Below the pieces are notes generated by a model. The model was not told the DNA's origin. It saw nothing but the letters and a program-made list of their open reading frames with translations, and made no database searches. A program made the translations under genes and the position numbers. Shown here piece by piece: positions 30,074 through 37,638 of a DNA stretch of 64,000 nucleotides; within the stretch, counting starts at the first letter, position 1, and every line of letters begins with the position of its first letter. Source of the DNA: Streptomyces sp. 6-11-2 (GTDB taxonomy: Bacteria > Actinomycetota > Actinomycetes > Streptomycetales > Streptomycetaceae); contig NZ_BJOR01000001.1 of the NCBI RefSeq assembly GCF_006540305.1, forward strand, positions 7,440,001 through 7,504,000, read 5' to 3'.

Positions 30074-30102
30074 ACCGACCATCATGCCGACTGGTCGGTA
30101 TG
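30074..30102. promoter_or_regulatory. TetR-type palindromic operator upstream of the kinase/ACAD operon
   Basis: A 20-base near-perfect palindrome (CATGCCGAC at 30083-30091, TG, GTCGGTATG at 30094-30102; one mismatch) is overlapped by a second inverted repeat ACCGACCA at 30074-30081 with TGGTCGGT at 30092-30099. ACCGAC/GTCGGT half-sites are typical of TetR-family repressors of fatty acid and acyl-CoA genes in actinobacteria. It lies 35-60 bases upstream of the start codon. No TetR gene is present in the window nearby. Confidence 0.65.
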
Positions 30103-30226
30103 TCGTCCAGTGCCTGTATGCCAAAGTGACCCGTGTCTCGGTCGTCGGTCCAAGGAGGACTCCGGAAGACCAGGCGGCGTTACGTGGTCGTAGCCGTGGT
30201 CGCCCGCCGCTCCGCCTCGCCGGACC

Positions 30227-30844
30227 TCAGCCGCCCCGGAGTGGACGAGGCCGGGCCTCGTCCGCCTCGGTGGCCGAGGCGATCAACTGGTCGACCAGGG
30301 CGATCAGAACGTCCCGGCACGACTCGCGGTCACGCGCGTCGCACAGCAGTACCTGGGCGTGTGCGGGCAGCGCCAGGGACTCCCGGATCTCGTCCGGCGG
30401 GTAGGGGTGCCGCCCATGGAAGCCGTTGACACCGACGACGAAGGGGATGCCCCGGTTCTCGAAGAAGTCGATGGCGGCGAAGCTGGTCTCCGGCCGGCGG
30501 ACGTCGATCAGGACGACGGCGCCGAGCGCGCCCACGGCCAGGTCGTTCCACATGAACCAGAACCGCTGCTGACCGGGTGTACCGAAGAGGTACAGCACGA
30601 GATCCGAGCTGACCGTGATCCGGCCGAAGTCCAGGGCCACGGTGGTGGCTTGCTTGTGCTCGATGCCGTGGAGGTCGTCGACGTCCAGGCCCGCGGCGGT
30701 CAGCGGTTCCTCGGTGCGCAGCGGGGCGATCTCGCTGACCGACCCGACCATGGTGGTCTTGCCGACCCCGAAACCCCCGGCGATCAGGATCTTCGCTGTG
30801 TCGGGGGCTGAAGACGACCGAGCGGTGGTGTCAGAGCCGGCCAA
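30227..30844 (-). CDS. cvnD: Conservon GTPase CvnD
   Basis: A 205-residue Ras-like small GTP-binding protein. The P-loop G-G-F-G-V-G-K-T-T spans 23-31, and switch II has LFGTPGQQRFW with Gln in place of the catalytic Gln context of Ras. The NKxD base-specificity motif is replaced by a VGVNGF sequence, usual for the actinobacterial CvnD/MglA-like subgroup. CvnD acts with CvnA, B and C as a membrane-associated signalling complex reminiscent of eukaryotic G-protein systems. It overlaps cvnC by 14 bases and is the last gene of the conservon. Confidence 0.92.
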   Translation of the reverse strand: MAGSDTTARSSSAPDTAKILIAGGFGVGKTTMVGSVSEIAPLRTEEPLTAAGLDVDDLHGIEHKQATTVALDFGRITVSSDLVLYLFGTPGQQRFWFMWNDLAVGALGAVVLIDVRRPETSFAAIDFFENRGIPFVVGVNGFHGRHPYPPDEIRESLALPAHAQVLLCDARDRESCRDVLIALVDQLIASATEADEARPRPLRGG

Positions 30845-31187
30845 GGCCGTCCCTCACTTTCTGCAGAAGGTCCAGGTCCGGGGTGCGGGAGACCGGGGAC
30901 GGCCGGTTGACGGTGATCCGTCCGGCCTCCAGCAGATCGCAGAGCATGATCACCACCACGCTCACCGGAAGATCGAGATGGGCGGCGAGCTCCGCCACGG
31001 TGATCGGCTCCGCGCACCGCTTCAGGATCCGTGCGTGTTCGGGCTGGAGCCGGACGGCCCGCTCGGGCGGCGGATCCACTGCCGTCACCATCGTGATGAG
31101 GGTGAAGTCGGCGCGGCTGGGACGGGTCCGTCCACCGGTCAGGGTGAACGGCCGAACGAGCCGGCCCGCCGCGTCGCCTCCGTTCAC
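30831..31187 (-). CDS. cvnC: Conservon DUF742 protein CvnC
   Basis: A 118-residue DUF742 protein with the family core VRPFTLTGGRTRP near the N-terminus and a winged-helix-like C-terminal part (LQPEHARILKRCAEPITVAELA, LPVSVVVIMLCDLLEAGRI). CvnC is the adaptor between the roadblock protein CvnB and the GTPase CvnD. The GTG at 31187 starts one base after the cvnB stop codon, while its end overlaps cvnD, so the three genes are tightly coupled. Confidence 0.92.
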   Translation of the reverse strand: MNGGDAAGRLVRPFTLTGGRTRPSRADFTLITMVTAVDPPPERAVRLQPEHARILKRCAEPITVAELAAHLDLPVSVVVIMLCDLLEAGRITVNRPSPVSRTPDLDLLQKVRDGLGRL

Positions 31188-31188
31188 C

Positions 31189-31617
31189 TCACTCGCCGTT
31201 GCCGGACGCGTCGGCACCCGGACGCGGGGGCGCACTCAGGTGCTCGCCGATCTTCTTCACCAGCATGTTCATCTGGTACGCCACCACACCGACGTCGGCG
31301 CCGGGGCCGGTGAGAACGACGAGATGGGCGCCCGGTCCGGCCGAGGTGAGAATCAGATAGGTGTGGGCCAGTTCGATGAGCGCCTGCCGCACCGGGCCGC
31401 CGCCGAAGTCCATGCTGACGCCCTTGCTGAGGCTCATCAGGCCGGACGCGGTCGCCGCCAGCCGCTCGGCGTCGTCACGCGGGAATCCGGTGGACTTGCT
31501 GACGACCAGTCCGTCCTCGGAGAGCACGACGGCGTGGTTGACGTCGGCGACCCGTTCCACGAGACCGGTCAGCAGCTGGTCGAGCTGCGTGTGCGTGGCG
31601 GGGGTGGGGCGTGTCAT
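31189..31617 (-). CDS. cvnB: Conservon roadblock/LC7 protein CvnB
   Basis: A 142-residue roadblock/LC7 domain protein: helix QLDQLLTGLVERVADVNHAVVLSEDGL, then KSTGFPRDDAERLAATASGLMSL and the closing strands. Roadblock proteins modulate small GTPases such as MglA or CvnD. The ATG at 31617 (MTRPTPATHTQL) follows AAGGA; an earlier ATG at 31632 overlaps the cvnA stop as ATGA but lacks a good ribosome-binding site. Confidence 0.92.
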   Translation of the reverse strand: MTRPTPATHTQLDQLLTGLVERVADVNHAVVLSEDGLVVSKSTGFPRDDAERLAATASGLMSLSKGVSMDFGGGPVRQALIELAHTYLILTSAGPGAHLVVLTGPGADVGVVAYQMNMLVKKIGEHLSAPPRPGADASGNGE

Positions 31618-31628
31618 ATGGCTGTCCT

Positions 31629-34136
31629 TCATGTGCGGTCGGCGGGCGAAGTCGAGGGTGGATGTCCCCCCGGCTCGAACACGGTCGAGGCCTTGGGGGT
31701 GGCGGTGCCTGCGGCGGGAACGCGCGCATCGGAGCCGTTCGGTCCGGAGCCGTTCGGTCCGGAGCCGTTCGGTCCGGAGCCATCCGGTGTGGCGCCGTCC
31801 GTTGCGGCGGCCTCCTCCGGGTCGTCGGCCCTTTCCTGGGTGTCGTCGTGCCGGGCCTCGCGTGTGCCGCGCTGGAAGCCGGCCAGGGAGGAGGCGGCGC
31901 GTTCGGCGGTGAAGTCGTCGAGGGGGTCGTCCTCGACGACGGGTACGGCCTCTCCACGCAGCTCGGCGGCCAGACTGGTCTGCGGCACCCGACGCGGCAG
32001 CGGGGAGAGCCCCGGCTCACGTGTCCGTTCCGCCCTGTGTCCGCTGTCACCCGCACGGAAGGCGTTCTGCCCCGCGGACGGCTTCCTCCGCCGGGCGTCG
32101 ACGGCGGGGGTCGAGCCCTTCCCGGTCAGTTCCGGACGCCCCGGTCCGGGCACCCGCACGGGCTCGGACGGCTGCGGCCGCGTCTGCGGGGAGCTGGCGG
32201 CCTCGGGCACCACGATGTCGTGCGGGACGAGCACGATCGCGGTGGTCCCGCCGTAAGGCGAGGAGCGCAGGGTCACGGTGATGCCGTGCCGGGTGGCCAG
32301 GCGGGCGATGACGAACATGCCGAGCCGCAGGTCGTCGGCGAGCGCCACCACGTCGAACTGCGGGGACACGGCCAGATGAGCGTTGAGCTGGGCGTAGTCC
32401 TCCTCGGACATACCGAGGCCGCGGTCCTCGACCTCGATGACGAGGCCCTTGGCCACCATCGCGGCCCGCACTCCGACGGGGCTCGGGGCGGCGGAGTACG
32501 CGGTCGCGTTGTCGATGAGCTCGGCCAGCAGATGGATGACGTCGGCCACCGCGGGCGGGGCGACGTACACCTCCTCGTCGGTGTGCACCTCCACCCTCTG
32601 GTACTCGGCGACCTCGCCGACGGCGCCGCGCAGGATGTCGATCAGCGCGACCGGTTCGGTCCAGCTGCGCCGTGGCTGCTCGCCGCTGATGATGACGAGG
32701 TTCTCCTCGTAGCGGCGCAACTGGCTCGCCGTGGAGTCCAGTTCGTACAGGCCCTGGAGGACCTCCGGGTCCTGGTGCCGCCGTTCCAGCGCGTCGAGCT
32801 TGCTGAGCTGAAGGTTGATCAGGTTCTGGCTCTGCCGGGCGATTCCGAGGATCACCTTCTGGAAACCGCGTCGGGTGTCGGCGAGTTCGACCGCGGTGTG
32901 CACGGCCGTACGCTGCGCGGTGTTGAAGGCCTGGGCGACCTGGCCGAGTTCGTCGGTGCCGTAGTCCAGCGGCGGCGTCGCGGAGTCCACGTCCACCTTC
33001 TCGCCCCGCTCCAGCCGGGCCACCACGTCGGGCAGCCGCTCCTCCGCCAGGCGGAGCGTGGCGATCCTCAGCCCCAGCAGCCGCCGGGACAGGGACCGGG
33101 TGATCCGCCAGGACATGCCGACGCACAGGACCAGGGCGGCCAGGCCGGCCGCGCTCAGGACGGCGGACTTCAGCAGCAGCCCGTGCGCTCGGTCGGCACT
33201 GCGGTCGAGCAGCGCGACCGTCTGCTGCCGGATCAGCGTCGAGTACTGGACGGACAGCTTGTCGATCGCGGCGCCCCATCTCGCGCGCGCGTCAGGCAGC
33301 GCGAACCCGCGCGCGCCGGTGGCCTTGCCCCGGGCCGAGAGCACCTGGTCCTCGACGACTTCCAGCGTGCGCCACTCCGCCGACTGCAGGATCCGCTCGG
33401 TCTGCGTCTTCGTGCTGCCCTGGAGCGAGGGAACGATCTGGTCCTCGACGAGCCAGCGGCGGGTGTGGACCAGTTGGGCGAACCTGTCCCACGCCTCCTG
33501 GTCCATGCGTTTGGACGACCACGCCAGGGTGAGCTGCGCGTCCTCCTGGGAGACCAGCTCCGCGGCGTGCTCCAGCGCCACGAGCGGACCGGCCTGGGAG
33601 GTGAGGTCGCCGTCGTCGACCTGCGAGAGCTCCTGGAAGGCATGGATCTGGTCGTCGATGATCGCGGTGTACTGGTCCAGGGCCTGTTCACCGGTGATGT
33701 CCGTCGGTTTGTCCACCTGGCCCCGGTAGTACTCCAGGCTGCCCACCGACGCGACGACCGAGTACATCCGGTTCTTGATGCGGGCGGGGGCCTGCCTGAT
33801 CGAGTCGGCCTGGCCGACCAGTTCGGCGACCGCCTTGTCCGTGGTCAGGCGCTGCGCGTCCAGGGCGGCCCGGGAGCCGTGCGGGGACGCCAGCCACGCC
33901 GCCGACAGCCCGCGCTCCTGCTGGAGGGCGAGCGCCGCGTCGGTTCCCATGGCGCCGGTCGACCTGCTCAGCGCTGTCTGTGAGCGCAGCCGGAGGCCCT
34001 CGGAGAACATCTGGGTCGTGGTCACACCCCACATGGCGGCGAGCGCGACGGTGGGGACCAGGGCCAGGAGGACCAGTGAGAGCCGTATCGAACCGAGACG
34101 GCGCCGGGAACCTGTCGGTGTCCGTGGAGACATCAT
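31629..34136 (-). CDS. cvnA: Conservon sensor kinase CvnA (nitrate/nitrite-sensing domain)
   Basis: An 835-residue membrane sensor. Order of parts: basic N-terminus, helix 1 (about 18-38), an extracellular all-helical NIT (nitrate- and nitrite-sensing) domain of about 250 residues, helix 2 (about 315-335), HAMP linker, helical segment and an HATPase domain with N box ELIDNATAYS and G box EDRGLGMS. The last 180 residues are disordered, Pro/Ser/Glu-rich, with a short G-P-N-G-S repeat. Conservon kinases lack a normal phospho-acceptor and signal through CvnB-D. It begins an operon in the order cvnA-B-C-D, without a cytochrome P450 gene. Confidence 0.92.
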   Translation of the reverse strand: MMSPRTPTGSRRRLGSIRLSLVLLALVPTVALAAMWGVTTTQMFSEGLRLRSQTALSRSTGAMGTDAALALQQERGLSAAWLASPHGSRAALDAQRLTTDKAVAELVGQADSIRQAPARIKNRMYSVVASVGSLEYYRGQVDKPTDITGEQALDQYTAIIDDQIHAFQELSQVDDGDLTSQAGPLVALEHAAELVSQEDAQLTLAWSSKRMDQEAWDRFAQLVHTRRWLVEDQIVPSLQGSTKTQTERILQSAEWRTLEVVEDQVLSARGKATGARGFALPDARARWGAAIDKLSVQYSTLIRQQTVALLDRSADRAHGLLLKSAVLSAAGLAALVLCVGMSWRITRSLSRRLLGLRIATLRLAEERLPDVVARLERGEKVDVDSATPPLDYGTDELGQVAQAFNTAQRTAVHTAVELADTRRGFQKVILGIARQSQNLINLQLSKLDALERRHQDPEVLQGLYELDSTASQLRRYEENLVIISGEQPRRSWTEPVALIDILRGAVGEVAEYQRVEVHTDEEVYVAPPAVADVIHLLAELIDNATAYSAAPSPVGVRAAMVAKGLVIEVEDRGLGMSEEDYAQLNAHLAVSPQFDVVALADDLRLGMFVIARLATRHGITVTLRSSPYGGTTAIVLVPHDIVVPEAASSPQTRPQPSEPVRVPGPGRPELTGKGSTPAVDARRRKPSAGQNAFRAGDSGHRAERTREPGLSPLPRRVPQTSLAAELRGEAVPVVEDDPLDDFTAERAASSLAGFQRGTREARHDDTQERADDPEEAAATDGATPDGSGPNGSGPNGSGPNGSDARVPAAGTATPKASTVFEPGGHPPSTSPADRT
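31731..31785. repeat. In-frame 15-base tandem repeat within cvnA
   Basis: The 15-mer GGTCCGGAGCCGTTC occurs twice exactly (31741-31755 and 31756-31770), preceded by a partial copy (31731-31740) and followed by a diverged copy (31771-31785). On the minus strand it encodes repeated Gly-Pro-Asn-Gly-Ser in the disordered tail of CvnA. Because the unit is a multiple of three, copy number can change without frameshift. Confidence 0.85.
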
Positions 34137-34305
34137 CGTCCTAGAGCGATCTGCGGGAAGACGGGGAAGGGAAGAACGAGCGGGCGGGGTGACGGCGCGT
34201 CCGGTACGGGCCGGGAGACGCGTGGGACGCCGTCGGCGCAGGTGACGGGCGATCGGGAGAAGGACCGTGTCGTCATGTCACCGGCGCCCCGTACCCGGCA
34301 TGTCC

Positions 34306-35313
34306 TCAGCGCGTGCCGCCGGCGGCCAGCTTGGCCACCGACGCGACGTTCGTCTTGGTCACGAAGGCAGGACCGGTGAGCACCGGAGCGACGCCGCCAC
34401 CGCTCACATTGCCGTTGGACCTGTAGAGCCAGAGCGCGTCCACGGCCAGATAGCCCTGGAGGTAGGGCTGTTGGTCCACCGCGAACTGCACATCTCCGTC
34501 CTGAACCGCCTTGACCAGTTCCTTGTTCAGGTCGAAGGTGGCGATGTGCGCCCTGCTGCCTGCCTTGTGCACGGACTTGACCGCGGCCAGCGCGAACTGC
34601 GCTCCGTTGGTGACCACTTCGTCGATGTCGTGGTCCAACCGCAGTCGGGCCGCGACCGACTCGGTCAGGGCGTCCATGTCGGTGCCGTCGCTGTAGAGCA
34701 TGTCGGTCCTGCCGCCGAAGGCCTTCTTCACACCGGCGCAGCGCGCCTCCAGCGAGATGTTGCCCCGCTCGTGGATGACGCACAGGGCGTGCTTGGCCCC
34801 CAGGTCGTCCAGCTTGTCCCCGACGGCCCGGCCCGCGACACTCTCGTCCTGGCCGAAGTACTGCAGCACACCGCTGGAACGCCAGGACCCGATACCGGAG
34901 TTGAGCCCGACCACGGCTATGCCCGCCGCCTTGGCCTCCGCGATCGGCCCCTTCATCGCATCCGGCTTGGCCAGCGTCAGCGCGATGCCGTCGACCCCCT
35001 CCCGGATCGCGTCCCGCACCAACTTCGCCTGCCCGGCGGCATCGGCGTCGCTCGCGTAGGTCAGCTCGACGCCGTCCTTGGCCGCGGCCACCTCGGCGCC
35101 CTTGCGGACCAGTTGCCAGAAGGCGTCTCCCTCGGCCCCATGGGTGACCATGGCGACCTTGAGCCCGGACGCACCGGATACCCGCGCGCTTGATTCGGAC
35201 TGCGCGTCTCCGGAGCCGGAGCAGCCGGAAATGAGCAGGCAGACGGCGGCGGCGGCCGTCAGCGCGGTGCCGGGGGCGGATCTGCGGTACTTGTGCGAAG
35301 GAGGAGTCTTCAT
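34306..35313 (-). CDS. Orphan sugar-binding lipoprotein (periplasmic binding protein type 1)
   Basis: A 335-residue lipoprotein: signal with lipobox L-I-S-G-C near 30, then a ribose/galactose-binding type fold (LKVAMVTHGAEGDAFW, GVDGIALTLAKPDA, VVGLNSG, GTDMDALTE, DEVVTNGAQFALAAV, IATFDLNKELVKAV). Such proteins bind sugars or autoinducers for ABC import or chemosensing. No permease or ATPase gene is adjacent. It lies 169 bases upstream of cvnA in the same direction, suggesting that it may present a ligand to the CvnA sensor. ATG 35313 is supported by GAGGTG upstream. Confidence 0.85.
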   Translation of the reverse strand: MKTPPSHKYRRSAPGTALTAAAAVCLLISGCSGSGDAQSESSARVSGASGLKVAMVTHGAEGDAFWQLVRKGAEVAAAKDGVELTYASDADAAGQAKLVRDAIREGVDGIALTLAKPDAMKGPIAEAKAAGIAVVGLNSGIGSWRSSGVLQYFGQDESVAGRAVGDKLDDLGAKHALCVIHERGNISLEARCAGVKKAFGGRTDMLYSDGTDMDALTESVAARLRLDHDIDEVVTNGAQFALAAVKSVHKAGSRAHIATFDLNKELVKAVQDGDVQFAVDQQPYLQGYLAVDALWLYRSNGNVSGGGVAPVLTGPAFVTKTNVASVAKLAAGGTR

Positions 35314-35818
35314 GAGGGTGCGGCACCTCACTGTGCAGCCGAGCATGGAGCAAACGGGGGGAGGGACTGGGGCGGAGGGCCGACGGACGTACGACCGGGC
35401 GGGTGGCTCTCGTTGAGCCGGAGCCAACCGCGTGTGACGCCCGGTAGTCAAGTGATCGGCGACCTGTCGTGGCTTGTTGCTGCCGCATTGTGATCATCTG
35501 CCTTTTACGGCGGCACGATGGAGGCCCGGTACGTCCCGCACGCCGGGCGCCTGCGCGTGAGCGGCCATCCGGCGAGGTGAGCGCGCTGGTGCGAGGAGGG
35601 CGGCGGAGGAACCGGAGTCCGGCGGGGCCCGGTTGACCTTGCCGGTCCTTTTGTCGCGCGTCTATAGTTCGGCACCCGGCGCAGACGCCGGTTCCGCCGC
35701 TCGACGCCACCGTCGAGGACGCCGTCGACCCGGCCCTGTCCGACCCGTACGAGCTCGAAGCGGCGATGCGCCAGTGCGCCCGCCCGCGTCGGCTGCGGGC
35801 CGTCACCGGGCCGGCCCG
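35314..35818. other. Non-coding gap between binding-protein and second sigma gene
   Basis: About 500 bases without an intact gene. A plus-strand stretch at about 35690-35818 has coding-like composition (PLDATVEDAVDPALSDPYELE) but has neither a start nor recognisable homology, and runs into the end of the convergent-side sigma gene. It may be a relic. The left part presumably contains the promoter of the binding-lipoprotein gene. Confidence 0.35.
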
Positions 35819-37072
35819 TCACCGGTCGGAGAGTTCCGCGAGTCTGCGGGCGAGCATGGCTCGTTCTGGTTCGTTGCCGACGAGGTCGAGGGCGACCCGG
35901 TAGGCAGCGGCGGCCTCGGAGGTGCGGCCCAGCCTTCTCAGCAGGTCGGCCCGCGCTGCGGGAAGCAGGTGGTAGCCGCGCAGTTCCTCGGCCTCGGTGA
36001 GGGCGTCCAGCAGGGCAAGCCCCGCCTCGGGGCCGTCGCGCATGGCAACGGCCACGGCCCGGTTCAGCGCGACCAGCGGGAATGGCTCGATCTGAAGCAG
36101 CACGTCGTAGAGCGCGACGATCTGCGGCCAGTCGGTCGCTTCGAAGCCGGTCGCCTCGTCGTGCAGTGCCGCGATCGCCGCTTGCACCGCGTACGGTCCG
36201 ACACCGGGACCCGTCAGGGCCGGTACGACGAGCCGTCGCCCCTCGGCGATGAGGCCGGCGTCCCACAGAGCGCGGTCCTGGTCTTCGAGCAGCACCTGGC
36301 CTCCCGCGGCGTCGGTCCTGGCCGCGCGCCGCGCGTCGGTGAGGAGGAGCAGCGCGAGCAGCCCCGTCACCTCTCGTTCTCCGGGAAGCAGCCGGTGCAG
36401 GATACGGGCGAGCCGGATGGCTTCGTCGGCCAGATCGGGGCGGACGAGGTCGTCGCCGGAGCTGGCGGCGTACCCCTCGGTGAAGACGAGGTAGACGACT
36501 CGGAGCACGCTGGGCAGCCGCGCGGGCAGTTCGTCCGGCCCCGGGACGCGGAACGGGATGCGCGCACTGCGGATCTTGCGTTTCGCGCGCACGATGCGCT
36601 GGGCCATCGTCGCGGTGGGCACCAGGAATGCCCGGGCGACCTCGGGTGTGGTCAGGCCGGCGAGAAAGCGCAGCGTCAGCGCGGTCTGTGCCTCCGGAGA
36701 GAGCGCGGGGTGGCAGCAGGTGAAGAACAGTTGCAGCCGCTCGTCGGGGATGTCGTCGAAGCCGGGCTCGGCGGGTACCACGGCGGCGGCCCGGTCGCTC
36801 TCCACCTGGAGGACCGCCAGCCGCTCCGCGTACGCGCGGTCGCGCCGGATCCGGTCGATGGCCTTGCGGCGTGCCGTGGTGAGCAACCAGGCCAGTGGCT
36901 TGTCCGGCACTCCGTCGACCGGCCACCGCTCCAGCGCGGCCTCGATCGCGTCGGAGGCGGTCTCCTCGGCAAGATCGAGATCTCCGAACCGTGCCGCGAG
37001 CAGGGCGAGCAGCCGGCTCCGGTCCTCGCGGAACACCGCCTCCACGGAGCGGGCCGCTCGCCGCTCGTTCAC
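35819..37072 (-). CDS. ECF sigma factor with long C-terminal extension (ECF42 type), second copy
   Basis: A 417-residue paralog of the sigma factor at 5342-6493. Region 2 (DLAEETASDAIEAALERW, PLAWLLTTARRKAIDRIRR), region 4 (GLTTPEVARAFLVPTATMAQRIVRAK) and a 230-residue helical extension ending EPERAMLARRLAELSDR are visible. The conserved WLxxxAxxKAxDxxRR and FTCCHPALS motifs are of ECF42 type. The GTG at 37072 overlaps the DGPF stop codon by four bases. Sequence differs throughout from the first copy, so it is not a recent duplication. Confidence 0.88.
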   Translation of the reverse strand: MNERRAARSVEAVFREDRSRLLALLAARFGDLDLAEETASDAIEAALERWPVDGVPDKPLAWLLTTARRKAIDRIRRDRAYAERLAVLQVESDRAAAVVPAEPGFDDIPDERLQLFFTCCHPALSPEAQTALTLRFLAGLTTPEVARAFLVPTATMAQRIVRAKRKIRSARIPFRVPGPDELPARLPSVLRVVYLVFTEGYAASSGDDLVRPDLADEAIRLARILHRLLPGEREVTGLLALLLLTDARRAARTDAAGGQVLLEDQDRALWDAGLIAEGRRLVVPALTGPGVGPYAVQAAIAALHDEATGFEATDWPQIVALYDVLLQIEPFPLVALNRAVAVAMRDGPEAGLALLDALTEAEELRGYHLLPAARADLLRRLGRTSEAAAAYRVALDLVGNEPERAMLARRLAELSDR

Positions 37073-37422
37073 GACTGATCCGGCTCCCAGACCGTGCGGA
37101 CCTCGACGGTGCCGTACCGGGCACCGGGGCACCGGGCCGCCCAGTCGAGCGCCGCGTCGAGGTCGGGAACATCGATCAGGTAATAGCCGCCGACGATCTC
37201 CCGGGTCTCGGCGAACGGCCCGTCGGTCACGACGCGCTCCCCATTCACGCGGACGCGTACGGTGGTCGCGTTCGAGAGGTCCAGGGCGTTGCCGTCCAGC
37301 TTGACGCCGGCATCGGAGACGGCCTTCTCGAACGCCATGAACTCTTCCACGGTCGGTCCCTCGGCCGGTCGTTCCTCGGTGGAGTCGGGCGACAGGGTGT
37401 TGATCAGCAGCAGGTACTTCAC
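37069..37422 (-). CDS. DGPF/YCII-domain protein, partner of second sigma factor
   Basis: A 117-residue YCII-related protein with MKYLLLINTLSPD at the start and VVTDGPFAETREIVGGYYLIDV (about 65-86) carrying the DGPF motif. It is shorter than its homolog at 4938. Gene order (DGPF then sigma), the four-base overlap and the sigma class are the same as in the other module, so the pair is a conserved unit. An ATG at 37422 preceded by GGAGCG-type purines is the natural start. Confidence 0.88.
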   Translation of the reverse strand: MKYLLLINTLSPDSTEERPAEGPTVEEFMAFEKAVSDAGVKLDGNALDLSNATTVRVRVNGERVVTDGPFAETREIVGGYYLIDVPDLDAALDWAARCPGARYGTVEVRTVWEPDQS

Positions 37423-37541
37423 GGGGCGCTCCTCGTGCCTGGGGTTGGTTGCGCGGATACGCGGATATGACGAATGGCCGCGGGGAGAATCGACAGGACG
37501 ACCGGAGAAATCTTGTCAGGGCGCCCCAGGCCCTGCCTCGT

Positions 37542-37600
37542 GACCGGGCGTGCTCTTCGGTCACCTCTTCGGTCACCGTGACCGAAGAGCACGCCCGGTC
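37542..37600. terminator. Perfect 22-bp inverted repeat, terminator of the ABC/amidohydrolase operon
   Basis: Arms 37542-37563 and 37579-37600 are exact reverse complements with a 15-base spacer that itself repeats part of the arm (CTCTTCGGTCAC-like). It lies 39 bases beyond the stop of the exported amidohydrolase gene (leftward) and upstream of the DGPF gene promoter. This is the longest perfect hairpin seen in the window. Confidence 0.8.
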
Positions 37601-37638
37601 GCGCCGAGATCAGTGCGCACCGCCCGCGCGGGGGGCCG

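Noticed and set aside
27746..30193. 815-codon plus-strand open frame
   Set aside because: It lies opposite the acyl-CoA dehydrogenase and kinase genes, has no homology and an abnormal Arg/His/Val composition.
31611..33983. 790-codon plus-strand open frame
   Set aside because: Shadow of cvnA; the opposite strand shows complete NIT, HAMP and HATPase features.
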